Shown here: positions 8,830 to 20,919 of the stretch, one piece after another
Layout of the letters: each line of letters begins with the position of its first letter
How positions within the stretch are numbered: the stretch's first letter is position 1
Assembly: GCF_964019385.1 (NCBI RefSeq)
Contig: NC_088654.1
Span: 2,992,550 to 3,056,549 of the forward strand
Direction of reading: 5' to 3'
DNA: 64,000 nucleotides
DNA from: Sycon ciliatum
Taxonomy: Eukaryota > Porifera > Calcarea > Leucosolenida > Sycettidae
Notes under the pieces: model-generated
What the model was told of the DNA's origin: nothing
Database searches by the model: none
The model's input: the letters and a program-made list of their open reading frames with translations, nothing else
Position numbers and translations under genes: made by a program

Positions 8830-9967
8830 TACTGACAACACATCCCTGCAATTGTCCCGCATAATCCAAGACCTCTGCTCCCTAAAAGACCAGCGGCAGG
8901 TTTCCTGCATCTGTTTCTTCGACCTCTCCAAGGCCTTCGACACCGTGTGGCACAAGGGCCTGATCGCCAAACTTCGTGCCCATGGTGTCTCCGGCTCCCT
9001 ACTCACCTGGATAACTAGCTACCTCTTGGACCGAAATCAATGCGTCACAGTAAATGGAACTTTATCTGACCCCGAGTCTGTGACATCCGGAGTGTCCCAG
9101 GGCTCCATTTTAGGTCCCCTGCTCTTCCTCACATACGTTAATGACCTCCCCTATTCAATTCCCAATATTTCTTTGTTTGCAGATGATACCACTGTCCTTG
9201 CTTCCTCCCCATCTCACGCCACCCTGTACCCCAAAGTTCAGACCTGTATCAACGACATTGTTCACTGGATGAGCACTTGGTACCTTAAGCCAAATGTGAC
9301 CAAAACCGAGCTCCTCCTTTTTCCCCCTCCCACAGATCCAGTGCCCATCTTCCACTTTCCCCATGATCCCGGTCACCCTATCTCTGTAGCGCCCCACCAT
9401 AAACACCATGGCATTGTCATAGATTCCGCCCTCTCCTGGTCTCACCATGCTGATCATGTGTCGTCCAAAGTATGCCGATCTGTCGGCATAATGTCAAGTC
9501 ACTTGTCCCATTTGCCCCAAAATTGCCGGATTAATTTTTATAAATCATACATTCTTCCCCTCTTCACGTACGGCTTCCCTGCCTGGTCCACCATTAACAA
9601 AACCCACATAGGTAAATTAGAAGTTCTCCATCGCCGTATACTGCGCATCATATTTCGTACTGATCGTTATATCACAAATCTAGACTTGTATGCTGCTGCA
9701 TCCACTACCACTCTGCAACATTACCTTGATGCTTCCAAGTGCACCCTGGCACATTCAATTTTTCTTGACAAGCACCCTGCTCATTTACAGTCCCTTAATT
9801 GGTTCAATTCAGGTGGCACCACCCGAAGCTGCGTTCGTCTCCCCCTAGCTAGGTCTACCCTATTCGTAAAGTCCCCTTTCTTTTCCTCCTACTCCACGTG
9901 GCTCCAACCGCCTCCCAGTGTTAGACAAGCTCCAGATATGCCCAAATTCCGTACCCTCGTCAGACAG
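8830..9967 (+). mobile_element. 5'-truncated CR1/L2/Jockey-type LINE
   Basis: The open frame encodes RT motifs in order: CFFDLSKAFDTVWH, SGVSQGSILGPLLFLTYVNDLP, FADDT, then the thumb and C-terminal region. It closely resembles the C-terminal half of the LINE ORF2 at 39798-42746. The endonuclease half is absent, and a minus-strand LINE cuts off the last codons at 9968. Confidence 0.85.
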
Positions 9968-10597
9968 TTGGTGTTGTTGTTGTTGTGTTTATTTTAATTC
10001 GCAAACCAAACGGGCAGATCTGCCCAATGAAAAGGTGGCGAATGCAGATAGAAAGCAGTAATAAATGAAATTGGGGACTGATGTAATTAGGATAGAGGTG
10101 GAGAAAAACTAAGCCAGCTGATCATCAAACAGGACGTTTGGTACTCTAGGTACTAAGGCCAGTAAGTGTGTGCGGGATCATGCTGGCGCGGAACTGGCGG
10201 AGCGTGGAGATGGCACTTACATCGCTGGGTAATGTGTTCCACAGCTGGGCATCCCGGAACGCGAGGCAACCCTTGCCGAACCTGGTGGAAACTGGCGGTT
10301 GGCGCAGACCCATGGTGGAGTGCAGCCTAGTTGGGCCAGCTGACGAAGGAACTAGGAGGGCTTGCAGTTCAGAACTTGCGTGCTCATTCCGAGACCTCCA
10401 GACCAGAACGATGAACTTCTGCCTGAATATCTCGGATATTCTGTAGGTGTCCAATTGCAGCAGGAGGGTACGCGCGGAGGTGTGATGCGAGAGTCCGAAA
10501 ACCGCCCTTGCCGCCCGATTCTGCATGACTTGTAGCCGATCCAATTGGTTGGCAGTAAGAAGCGGGGAAAACGCATTGGATACGTACATCAGGTCAG
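9968..10597 (-). mobile_element. 5'-truncated LINE with hairpin-bearing 3' UTR
   Basis: The minus strand encodes the last about 147 residues of an RT ORF (QVMQNRAARAVFGL, AQLWNTLPSDV). The 3' UTR holds the palindrome GGGCAGATCTGCCC and ends in a (CAA)n tail at 9968-9985. It sits between the upstream LINE and an LTR fragment. Confidence 0.7.
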
Positions 10598-10766
10598 TTG
10601 CATGCGTACTACAGCTGTGTACAACTAGATTCCAGTGCGCCGCTGGCCTTCCCTTTTGGTATAGTTGTACCGTACACCGTATTCAGCAGGCGAGCAGAAT
10701 TCGCCGCTCCTTGCCTTTTGCCCTGCTTCCATTATCTCTCTCTCTCTCTCTCTCTCTCTCTGGTTA
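10598..10766 (+). repeat. LTR fragment of the Ty3 family, left piece
   Basis: Reverse-complement match to part of the 459-bp LTRs at 34227 and 38938 (block from TGCATGCGTACTACAGCTGT to a CT-rich run and CTGGTT). The same LTR resumes at 13597, so about 2.8 kb was inserted into it. Confidence 0.8.
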
Positions 10767-10775
10767 TAATAATAA

Positions 10776-10812
10776 CAAGAGTACATAACCCACGAGGGGT
10801 TATGTACTCTTG
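10776..10812. repeat. 37-nt palindrome (CAAGAGTACATAACC arms) in a LINE tail
   Basis: Arms of 15 nt flank a 7-nt loop, bounded on both sides by ATAATAATAAC. The arms match the terminal repeats of the element at 25519-25798, so this may be an extreme internal-deletion derivative of it. Confidence 0.6.
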
Positions 10813-10946
10813 ATAATAATAATAACTTTATTAGGATGACCCAAAGGCTGACTGCCTATCGTGGGGTCCGTCGCATTGAAGGATGATGGTACAAGAGAGT
10901 ACAGATTGGGAAGGGGGGGGGGGGCTACGATGAACAGGGTAAGGGC

Positions 10947-12610
10947 TAGGCTCCGGCGGATTATGCTCGCGAAATCATGGAATTATGCTTTAATTGATTT
11001 TCGGATTATGCTCGCAAAATCCTCATATTCTGCGTTGGCACGCGGGGATACATATCCACTTTGTTGTACTTATATGGAGCCCCAAAGTTCAGAAAATTGT
11101 GACTTTTTCGTACTTGCAAGTGGCCATAAGTACAACAAAATGTTACACGAGTATCCACATACCAAGGTGTCATGCATGCTAGAGATCAACATGGAAAAGG
11201 GAAAACATTACTTCTATAAATTCACAGAGGGTGTGCGCCTTAACCTGCAATAGTGCTCAAATGCCCGGTATGGGCAGAGCGTAGTACGCAAGAGGTACAC
11301 AAAAGAAAGTATATAGGGCTGTTTCTTGTTGTAACTCAGAGTTTCATGGCAAAAACCAATCATCAGACAACATAAGGAGATTAGAAAAAACGCAGGTATA
11401 TGAAGGCAAGCAGAGGAGATAGAATAATTCAGTGCAGACAATATGATAATCATTCAACACCTCCCAGAGGCAGTACGCTCTGACGTGCCAGAATCAACAT
11501 CTCAGGTGCTGGGTGAAACATGAACGCGCACACTCATCCACACACACACACACACTAATCCACACACAGCCTCTCGTTCTCACACACTCCACACTCCCGC
11601 ATTATCACGCCTAAACACACGCGCACGCACACACACACACGCGCACCAAACACACACACGCACCAAACACACACATGCACCACACACACACACATACACA
11701 CAGCCTCTCGTTCTCACACACTCCACACTCCCGCATTATCGCACCTAAACACACACACGCACACACACACACACACACCAAACACACACGCACCACACAC
11801 GCATGCACCACATACACATACCTACACACAGCCTCTCGTTCTCACACTCTCCACACTTCCGCATTATCGCACCTAAACACACACACACACGCGCGCGCGC
11901 CAAACTTCTATAAATTCATTAGTTGACTTCTTTTGTACATCAGTAAAAAGAATTTTTCATTGCCGAATTAATTTGATTTACCTTTGAATATTCAGTTATC
12001 ATGTTCAACTGTCTTCATAATCGTCATACTCGTCCAACTGATGTCACCCTCACCCTGCGAATAATCTCATCTCTCCCGTAGCTCCACCTCTCCTTCCATC
12101 ATGACCGAACATCAACTATACCTCATTTTTTAAATATTATTAGAGCAATATTCATAGCCTTCACAGTCATCGCTGCTTAAATCCAGAGCCAGGTCAGGAC
12201 TTCGTCACCTGTATTATTACATGTACGCGGACTACCCCTCACTATCTCGTCCGCCCCAGGATACGTGATAAAGGCGGATTCACTCCCATCTTCTGCTACA
12301 TGTACTGTATCAGTGTGAGAAAAAAAACAGTTTGAAGAAGGCGAGTTCGAGCACACAATATTTTATCAGTGCCATGATCTCTACCCTGCTTTTCATTGAA
12401 AACACAATCTGCAGGACCTCCCAACCCTTTACCATGCAGGCCACCAGCACTGATCAGGTGCATTGTGCACAATTGTGTAGCCTACATACTAGAACTGTGG
12501 TACAATCGTGTAGTTATGCTCCTACCTCCGAAAGGATGCCAAATTATGCTCCAATTTTTCAACCACCAAATTATGCCAATAACTATGCCCGCATAATCCG
12601 CCGGTGCCTA
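10947..12610. mobile_element. Non-autonomous hAT-like transposon
   Basis: Terminal inverted repeats TAGGCTCCGGCGGATTATGC (left) and TAGGCACCGGCGGATTATGC (right, reversed) bound 1664 bp. Both sides carry the 8-bp duplication GTAAGGGC (10939-10946 and 12611-12618). GGATTATGCTCG is repeated subterminally. An 8-bp duplication, a short TIR and subterminal repeats are hAT hallmarks. There is no transposase; the interior holds microsatellite-like DNA and short ORFs. Confidence 0.8.
11535..11905. repeat. CA-rich minisatellite inside the hAT-like element
   Basis: Three roughly 130-bp units share the block CAGCCTCTCGTTCTCACAC ... CGCATTATC followed by (CA)n. This gives His/Thr-rich open frames that are not genes. 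Confidence 0.8.
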
Positions 12611-13596
12611 GTAAGGGCATGCCAGCGAGTAGACCTGAATACTGACAAGAATGTTTGCGCAGCTCTCTCTTGAATACATGGACAGAAGATTCCGAAGTCA
12701 ATGTGGGTGGGAGACAATTCCATAAAAGGGAGGTTTTGAATAAAAAAGTGATTTGGATGTTGTCTAGGCTTTGGGGAGGATATTTTGGTGGGGCGTCTCT
12801 CAGTACGGGAAATATTAAAACTGAACTGAGCCAAGGTGTTCCGGTATTTGAAAATAAACTTGTGCAATGTAACTAGGCTAATGAATAGTCTACGGTACTG
12901 CAGTGATTCTAGTTTGGCGAATGCTTTCAGATCTTGCTTTGGCGTGTCGAAGGCAAATCGAAACTTACGCCGTCGCAAGTACGATCTGATGAATCTTGCT
13001 TGGAGGTTGTCTAGCTCACACAGATCAGAAGCAGGTAGCCGGTACGCCCACAACACAACACCATACTCTATAACGGGTCGAACGTAGCTCTTGTAAAGGA
13101 GCATCATGGCTTTGGGAGTAAGGCGCTGGGCCATGTAACATAGCAACGTAATCCTCTGTTTGAATTTTCCACTCATATCTATGTAATGCTGGTGGAAGTT
13201 CAGATTAGCGGTGAAGCGAATTCCCAGATGTTTCAGCACATCTGTACCGTTGAGAGGAGCCCCATCTATTTGGTATGCTGCAGCTGTGGACGGCGATACC
13301 GACTTGTAGGAATAGCTGATGACAGAGGTTTTCGATGGGGAAAGCTCGCCTCCTCTAGCTCGAGCCCAGGTTTGGCACGCTTGTAAATCAGCTTGCAGTG
13401 CTGGGCTGGACGGAGTGTGTTCGTATGGGTGGAGTAAAGTCACATCATCCGCAAACAGGAAGGTATGGGAATGCATTATGGTAGTAGGTAGGTCATTAAT
13501 GTAGATTAAGAACAAGAGAGGTGATAAATGTGAGCCCTGCGGCACACCACAGTTGGTGATCTTCGGTAACGATGTGCATGACCCAACTTGTACCTA

Positions 13597-13688
13597 TATG
13601 AGCCGAACAGTAATGTTTCTGTCCTCTCTGTAATCTACAAAGTAACATTAATTATGACACCAGATTCAATCGTTCGAAGTTAATTCTA
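13597..13688 (+). repeat. LTR fragment of the Ty3 family, right piece
   Basis: It continues the LTR interrupted at 10766: ATGAGCCGAACAGTAATG through CGTTCGAAGTTA, the reverse complement of LTR positions 34270-34362. It ends abruptly at 13688. Confidence 0.8.
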
Positions 13689-15254
13689 CAGCATATCAGT
13701 ATCTCCCAGTAAACAAAGTCACAGTCACCACTTCCGCTGCATAGCTCGCTGAGCATCCCATTGCTTTTTAAGTTGCTAATCCCTTCCCACTTTGTGTACG
13801 TGCTCTTCATTTTCTTTTTTTCTCTTCTTCCGTGGTTGGTCTCACCCTCTCCTCAATTCAATTGGCTGTCTTGACATGCCACGAGGTGAAGAAAAAAATA
13901 AAAAAAAATAAAACGGCTTCCATCTCTCAGAACCAATTTAGGACAGTTCTCAAATTTGAGAACATTTTTTCGCTTTCGCGGCAAAAATCAGTCAAGAATC
14001 TGTTACATATATCGATTAGTGGGGAGAGGTCTTTTTTTGCGCGTCTGGGGACGTACTGTTTAGGTGATGTAAGTCCTACAACACCAATCAAACCATAGGC
14101 TCGAGGCCATATACCCGTATCGCCATGGCGATGAGAATAGCTTCTCCTGCTTTTCACGATCATCATCATCGTGACGTCATGACAAGCAATACGCCACAAA
14201 ACACACCTCGGTGATACCGTGGAGTCACCGTGTGAAGCGGTATGACGTGCAGCAAAGGTTATTCACTCTGACCTAAACAAACAATCTTTACGCCCGGATT
14301 CTACTCACACATGGCTTTTTTTTAATACCGAAAAGTAGTTATTTACTCTTGGCAGTAGCAATGAGGAAAAAAATTGCACAAACCAAAGTATATACTGAAG
14401 AAGATGCAAGTAGGGACGACCGAAATAGAAAAGTCAGATTCTTTCTGCAAATAAAGTGTGTTGAACTTGACAAATGCGGAGCGAATATGAGATTCATCGT
14501 GACAGGGTGGAGCCATAATCTAGGACTTCTTTTGCAACTATTTGCACAAACCAAAGAATATATTTTAGAAGACGCTAGCAAGAAAAGCAGAAATATAATT
14601 AGAAAAAAGATGGCACTAAACAGATCAGCTTATAGTAGAAGCTGGTTCTGTTTATGGTATTCATTACACTGTTGTCACCTTGTCGCCTTCAAACGTCAAA
14701 CGATCACTGTATCAGAACCAAAACAGCACGAATCAGAAGAAAAGTGGCAAAGGAGCCGCAGAAGTATAAAGTCAGTGGTGGGTGAACAATGCAGTAGAGT
14801 GCATTGAGTGATGGTGTGGTGGATCAGCAACAAAGGCACCATCCAAACATCCATCCAAACATACAACGTTACATGAACAATGCCAAACTGTAAGGAACTT
14901 AAAAGGTCCGCGTGGAGACAAGAAACCTTATAACAATGAAAGTTAACTGAGCGGACTCAATGGAACACTATTTTAACTTGAAAGGCTGAAAGAAAGGATT
15001 ATATCAATTACAGGGTAATCTATAGATAATGACTTAACAATCAAGTAATCGTTACTCTACGGATTACTCATTACGGATGTTGAGTCCAAAAAGTACTAAC
15101 AAACCCTCTTTTGTGAATTTTGAATCAGTTTCCGCTGTGAATATGCAATTGGCAGGGTAGGGTTCTTGTTCCGAGGTTCAATTGACTTCAAAACTGCCAT
15201 GTTCTGGAGCTAGCCTTTGAATTTTTGGTATTATGATGACGTTAACTTTATCAT
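13689..15254. other. Low-complexity intergenic DNA; one repeated 40-bp block
   Basis: No gene can be supported. An 18-nt perfect palindrome GTTCTCAAATTTGAGAAC lies near 13945. A block starting TTGCACAAACCAAAG is repeated at about 14374 and 14540 in the same frame, giving two AQTKxYxxEDAS copies in a 152-codon plus-strand ORF; this could be an old coding repeat or coincidence. Confidence 0.35.
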
Positions 15255-15437
15255 TAGCTTGTTGAACTTAGAAGTTGCGACTTCGCCGGTATTAGTCATG
15301 AAGTTGGTTGTTCCAACTAGGAACACACTCTTCTTGCCGAACTTGACACTTGACTGACTCACGACTGCCATCTAGGAGCACACGAGGAGCACGTCGCAGC
15401 TTCCACTCGGCAAACCTGCAAGAAAGCACCACTCCCT

Positions 15438-15482
15438 GCTCAATGCACAGTGTTTCGGGGAATTCAGCCTCATCAGTTGAGC
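15438..15482 (-). ncRNA. Degraded hammerhead ribozyme
   Basis: Core CTGATGA and GAAA and stem I (GCTCAA/TTGAGC) remain. Stem II keeps only two pairs, and the cleavage-site T has become C (GCA instead of GTA). Confidence 0.5.
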
Positions 15483-15914
15483 TTGAGTAGGCTGAGGAAG
15501 ATTGTGCCTGAAAAGTACTCTCCAGACCAACCATAACCAAGGATACAAACTTAGAGACACACTTTGTTTCCAGCGCGAAGTTCAGCAAGAGGCGTGTGTT
15601 CCTAGTTGGAACAACCAACTTCATGACTAATACCGCCGAAGTCGCAACTTCTAAGTTCGTATTGTTGCCCCTCACACGGACATGCGACTAGTTGTTGGAG
15701 GTGACAGCGTTGTGAATAGCTAACTGGCTCTCAACTTCTGTTTGGCACAACTCCATGAGCGACTCTGACTCACGCTGCTACCTGGGGCTTCACGAGGTGT
15801 TTGTCGAGCTGGAAACAAAGTGTCTCGATAAGTTTGTATCTCTGGTGATGGTTTGGCCTGGAGAGCAGTATATAATTGGTGCTCTTCAAGAACAATCTTC
15901 CTCAGCCTATTCAG

Positions 15915-15959
15915 GCTCAACTGATGATGGGTGAATTGGCCGAACACTGTGTATTGAGC
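15915..15959 (+). ncRNA. Degraded hammerhead ribozyme
   Basis: Stem I and CTGATGA are intact, but the GAAA box has lost an A and stem II is disturbed. Confidence 0.4.
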
Positions 15960-16188
15960 AGGGAGTGGTGCTTTCTCGCAGGTTTGCCGAGTGGAAGGTG
16001 CGACGTGCTCGTCGTGTGCCCCTGGATGGCAGTCGTGAGTCAGTCAAGTTTCAAGTTCGGCAATAACCATGTGTTCCTAGTTGGAACAACCAACTTCATA
16101 GCTTGTTGAAACAGAGGAATTTTTGCGAACATTTTGACATTGTTTGTTAATGATTATAGTCGATTAACTGAGATTTAAGCTAAAGAGA

Positions 16189-16332
16189 AATCGATAGGTG
16201 GAAAATCACGATCGTTTCAGCCCTAGTTTTAAGAGTAATCGATAGGTGGAAATTCACGATCGTTTCAGCCCTAGTTTTAAGAGTAATCGATAGGTGGAAA
16301 ATTACGATCGTTTCAGCCCTAGTTGTAAGATT
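16189..16332. repeat. 48-bp tandem repeat, three copies
   Basis: Copies start AATCGATAGGTGGAAA at 16189, 16237 and 16285 and share ACGATCGTTTCAGCCCTAGTT. Confidence 0.9.
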
Positions 16333-16559
16333 TCAACGTTCTTTTCATGTGATAATCATCAGATGCAAAGTCATCACCTTGAGAGTTGGAGTACAAAAGA
16401 AGGATATTTTATGGTACAATAATGTGAACATTATTGTATCTAAAACGAATAAAAAAATTGGTTGTGAGCAAACTGGCTCACACTCAATCACTGCTTTTCA
16501 CCAGAAAAATATTTTATTTAAGAAATAAAATATTTATTCATAAAGATGGTTGCTCTAAC

Positions 16560-16887
16560 GAAAAGCACACGCTACTTGCCAAACTAACTTGACACTTGAC
16601 TGACTCACGACTGCAATCAGGAGCACACCAGGAGCATGTCGCACTTTCCGCTTGGCAAAGCTGAAAGAAAGCACCACTCCCTGCTCAATACACAGTGTTT
16701 CGGGGAGTTCACCCCTCATCAGTTGAACTTGAGTAGGCTGAAGAAGAAGATTGTGCCTGAAAAGCACCACTTATATACTGCTCTCCAGGCCAAACCATCA
16801 CCAGGGATACAAACTATACAAACCTCTGTCTAGCACAACTCCATGAGCGACTCCGACTCACGTTGCTACCTGGGACTTCACGAGGTG
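16560..16887. mobile_element. Fold-back hammerhead element, single-arm copy
   Basis: It contains one arm plus part of the central region, cut at a 29-nt T run (16888-16916). It carries a well-preserved hammerhead at 16683-16728. Confidence 0.65.
16683..16728 (-). ncRNA. Hammerhead ribozyme, type I, short stem III
   Basis: Minus strand: stem I GTTCAA/TTGAGC (one G-U wobble replaces G-C, so pairing is kept), core CTGATGA, stem II GGGG/CCCC with a 6-nt loop, GAAA, stem III CACTGTG mini-hairpin, cleavage after GTA. Pairing-compatible changes relative to the 29-kb copies support structure. Confidence 0.65.
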
Positions 16888-16918
<31 letters not shown>

Positions 16919-16954
16919 AAGGCCACAGCTTCCAATCATGACATGCAAAGCAGC

Positions 16955-17050
16955 GGTGCAGCATCGCAGGCATGAATCGTGGACGTGGTGACGGGGTCTG
17001 TTGTGCTCCACCGACCTAGGGTCTCGGCTTCACTGCACAGCAAACGCGTC
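16955..17050. repeat. SINE-like fragment with tRNA box-B motif, copy 1
   Basis: It shares CTCCACCGACC, GGTCTCGGCTTCA and downstream sequence with 20000-20085. GGTCTCGGCTTCAATCCC in copy 2 resembles a Pol III box B. No tail is recognised. Confidence 0.35.
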
Positions 17051-17095
17051 GAAAGAAAACGGGGGCTAATAATTATCGGGAGATGGGGGGGGGAA

Positions 17096-17579
<484 letters not shown>

Positions 17580-17589
17580 TGGGAGATAG

Positions 17590-18280
17590 AAGAGCGCAGT
17601 GCTCTTGGTGATGGGGGCTGCGAAGGATAACAGGTTCTGGGATATGTGCATGAGAATCAGAATATTGGTGATGATGGCAGCAGGGTTATAAGGTAAGCAG
17701 CTGAACACTCATAAGAACAGGGAAAGCGTTGGCGAGCAGATTCAAAGTGCATCAGTAGCAGAGAGCCAGTCCTGAGCAAGAAGGTGACGGTACACCTTTT
17801 TCTTAAAGCTTTGCATGTGGGGCTGGGCGGGTGGGTGGTGGAACAGGTCTGGTGGCAGGGCATTCCATGTTGCAACGGTGCAAGCAGGGAATCCTTGGAG
17901 ACAGCTATTCCGGGTGTTGGCAGGCAGGCCAGTTGTCATCTGGTATGGATGGGAATCCTGCAGCTGGAGAGACTGACGGGTAGGTCTTGTCTCAGGGGCA
18001 CGGTGAGTGGCTGGTTTAGGCAGCATCTGTTTCAGAGGGCTGGACGCATCTAGATAGCAGAGCTTGTAGGTATAGGCAAGTGCAGCTACCAGGCGACGGA
18101 GTGCCAGGCTAGGGAGCCAAGTACCTGCTCCGATGATGTGGAGGGCCCTTCGCTGGATCTGGTCCAGCTTCTTAAGATGGGACGAGGGTGAGCCCATCCA
18201 CACTAAGTGGCAATACTCGAATGTGGGTCGCACAAAGCCGTTGTAGACGCGTTGGCGGCTCTCGGCGTCCAGAATGTCGC
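17590..18280 (-). mobile_element. LINE 3' fragment
   Basis: The minus strand from 18275 to about 17740 encodes an RT C-terminal region (GFVRPTFEYCHLVWMG, LDQIQRRALHIIG, ATWNALPPDLF). It joins directly onto a piece of the fold-back hammerhead repeat at 18281, so the longer open frame there is a chimera. Confidence 0.7.
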
Positions 18281-18385
18281 GCTGGAAACAAAGTTTCTCT
18301 GTAAGTTTGTATCTCTGGTTATAGGTTGGCCTAGAGAGCAGTATATAAGTGGTTCTTTTCAGGCACAATCTTCTCAATCTTCCTC
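18281..18385. repeat. Fragment of the fold-back hammerhead element
   Basis: Matches the segment GGAAACAAAG ... AAGTTTGTATC ... CAGGCACAATCTTC of the 15-kb and 29-kb copies; it ends before the ribozyme. Confidence 0.6.
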
Positions 18386-19555
18386 TTTTGTTTTGACTGG
18401 CGGGCTGACTTACGAATCCAGTCTAGTAGTACCAGAAGCAGCCGCGGCGTGGAGGGCCTTCGTGTGGAGGAGTTTTCAGTTTTTAATTTTTCCCGTTCTT
18501 TCGACCATGCCAATGTTTCCAGAAGCACTTTTGCTCCATGACCTATGCCTGGCACCTGGGCCCATTTTTGAGTGCAGACAGGAGAAGTACTCTTATACAC
18601 TTTGTTTGAACTCGTGTTCCAGGCTGAGTGAAACAAGCAATTTGTTAACTCTTTGCCCCTCATCTTTCTCTTCCTCGCCCTTTCTCCCTGTCTTCCTGTC
18701 TCTTTCTCTCTCTTCTCCTTTCCCCATGTCCCCTTCTCACTTTCTTCCCTTTCCGAGCTGCGCCCCGCACTCTTTAGTGTAGTTGGGGTAGTTCTTCCCG
18801 ACTCGAGATTGTTTTTTCTGCATGTGATGGTTGTTCAAAGACAACAGCCAAGAACGATGTCTGTATCATTGAAATTCTTCTTAATAGTATCACAGGGTTA
18901 ACCGTACAACCACCTCATAGAGTTTCCACTTCTTTCCTCAGCTTTCTAACAAGCTATCTTGGTTGAAAATCAAAGAAATAGCAACGGAGGTACAAAGATA
19001 TAACAGTGATTCATGCTCAGTGCGCTTACAGTGCGCGTTGGGACAAGTAAACTCGTCCTTGGGAAATCACTGGGGACGAATATACTTTTCCTTGGGCTTC
19101 AAAGGGTTAACAGTTGCTGTAGGAAGTACAGCGCAGGGGTGTCAACATAGAGTCGGTTGTGTACATTTATGAGATATTACTGAGATATGCTAGAAGCAGG
19201 GCCAAGCTTCTACAACATGTACTTACTTGCAAATTCAAGCTGCATCGCCTCCAACAGTGCGGCATTAAGCAAAATCTTTGAAAGATGGGAGAAAACAACA
19301 ACAACAAAAACACAGCAATAGTCCATAACTGTCATCATTGGCCACGGCTGACTCATAGAACTAGCTTTGATTTGACCCGGTTTGCACCTATGCTCTAAAC
19401 CTAACTCTTTTTCGAAAACAGGACATAACAACTAAGAAATTTGTGGATATCTCGCAATTGCCTTGTGAAAGAAAATGTCGTTTATCAACTGACAAACTCT
19501 GTATACAGTTGCTAAGCACAATCTGCGAATGCACTGCATTGAAAGGTGTTCTTTT
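18386..19555. other. Intergenic, nothing recognised
   Basis: A CT-rich stretch lies at 18655-18750. I see no exon, repeat boundary or conserved coding segment. Confidence 0.4.
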
Positions 19556-19690
19556 AAAAGTGGTGCTTTCTTGCAGGTTTGCCGAGTAGATGGACGTCTC
19601 GGTTGCTCTGGATGGCAGTCATGAGTCAGTCAAGTGTTAATTCAAGTCGGCAGGAATAGCCCAAGCTGCCCCGTAGGGAGCAACACACAA
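19556..19690. repeat. Terminal fragment of the fold-back hammerhead element
   Basis: Starts GTGGTGCTTTCTTGCAGG just after where the ribozyme would be and runs through GAGTCAGTCAAGTGT to the element end (GGGGAGCAA-like). Confidence 0.6.
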
Positions 19691-19999
19691 TTTCCCAAGT
19701 ATCGCTGAAGTCACACCAACCTCTTCTTCTTTTATAATAATTATGTTGTCTCGTGCCGAGCTCAAAAGAATTGATCCTGATGTGAACAAGCCCATGAGAG
19801 TCTCGGTATGACGAAGCATCTGCTGTGAAACAATAACTATCCGGAGGCAATCATCGAAGAGCTTCATTAGTAAAGTTGCCACATCAACCAACAATGTGAG
19901 CCTTGTATTAATATTATTTTTTTTTACTATTATTTACACACCGAACTCGTAAAATAAATAATTATGTGGACAAAAACAAACTGCAACTGAGTAGGGGCT

Positions 20000-20085
20000 G
20001 CACTGGGCAGCAGTGATGGTGAGGTGCCAGGGGCTCCACCGACCAAAGGTCTCGGCTTCAATCCCACAAAAACGCACCAGGAAAA
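20000..20085. repeat. SINE-like fragment with tRNA box-B motif, copy 2
   Basis: See 16955-17050. Here box B reads GGCTTCAATCCC, 36 nt after a GGTGAGGTGCC box-A-like motif. Confidence 0.35.
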
Positions 20086-20240
20086 AGAATCAGAAATGCA
20101 AAGTGAAGCTAGATCTAGCCATGGGGAAGTAGAATGAGTAATAGTGCCGGATGGTGTTTAGAACAGTAACAACAAGATAATGAAAAAATATGATGCTAAA
20201 CTAACGCTATCATTTCCCTCAAAAGACATTCGGCATAATA

Positions 20241-20819
20241 CAGGTCGTCCCCCGTTAATACGAGTCCGGTTAGTACATAAAGCTGGTTAGTACATCAGAA
20301 ATCTCAAGTCCCGGACGAAACGTGGTCACTTCCATACAAATTTTGTCGGTTAGTACATAATTCGTTAGTACATAAACCCCGTTAGTACATAACATTTCTC
20401 CGGACCACCTACCTCAATAATACATAATTTGTTGGTTTTTTGGCCTTCCAGTGGAGGCACATTGTGTTCTGGTTTCTACTTGTGGACGCAATTAGCTCAG
20501 AAATCAGAGCGCACATCACAAGCCGAGAAAGCTCTGTTTTTTTCGAGTGACTATACAGGCGCGGCTGGCATGCTATCATGTAAACTGTAGAATCTTCGCT
20601 GACTGTGACCGTTATAACATAATTTTTATGTTATATTGAGGGAATCAAGAATATCTCGCTCCCTAGTCATGGTAGCAAGAAACACTCAGAAAAGTTGAAA
20701 AAAGTGAAAAAATTCTAGTACACAAGCAAGTTATGTACACTTTCGTTTAGTACATAAACCCCGTTAATACATAACATTTGTCAAGTCCCAGAGATTATGT
20801 ATTAACGAAGGACGACCTG
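20241..20819. mobile_element. pogo/Tigger-like MITE
   Basis: Terminal repeats CAGGTCGTCCCCCGTTAATAC and, reversed, CAGGTCGTCCTTCGTTAATAC bound 579 bp with a TA on each side. The interior repeats TTAGTACATAA many times and encodes nothing. CAGG ends plus a TA duplication are typical of the Tc1/mariner-pogo group. Confidence 0.8.
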
Positions 20820-20919
20820 TAGTCGGGTTAATGGGATTCCCGGTCAATGTCGTACATGAACGTACTCCGCTCAACCTCAAGGAAGCTCTCGTGAAGTCAG
20901 CACTGAATCCTATCTCTCG

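Larger units (their letters stand above)
10813..13596 (-). mobile_element. 5'-truncated LINE, split by a hAT-like element
   Basis: The minus-strand ORF (13596 to 12619) begins inside RT with GVPQGSHLSPLLFLIYIND, FLFADDVTLL and an intact thumb. The LINE continues at 10946-10813 after the insertion and ends with AATAAAG then (TTAT)n. It lies inside an LTR copy, whose halves flank it. Confidence 0.75.
15267..16098. mobile_element. Fold-back hammerhead element, copy 1
   Basis: An 832-bp unit whose outer about 320 bp on each side are inverted copies around a unique centre. It is flanked by the 12-bp duplication TAGCTTGTTGAA (15255-15266 and 16099-16110). Each arm contains a decayed hammerhead ribozyme. 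The best-preserved relative is at 29119-29924. The variable duplication length between copies suggests target-primed reverse transcription, as in Penelope-like elements or LINEs, rather than a DNA transposase. Confidence 0.7.
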
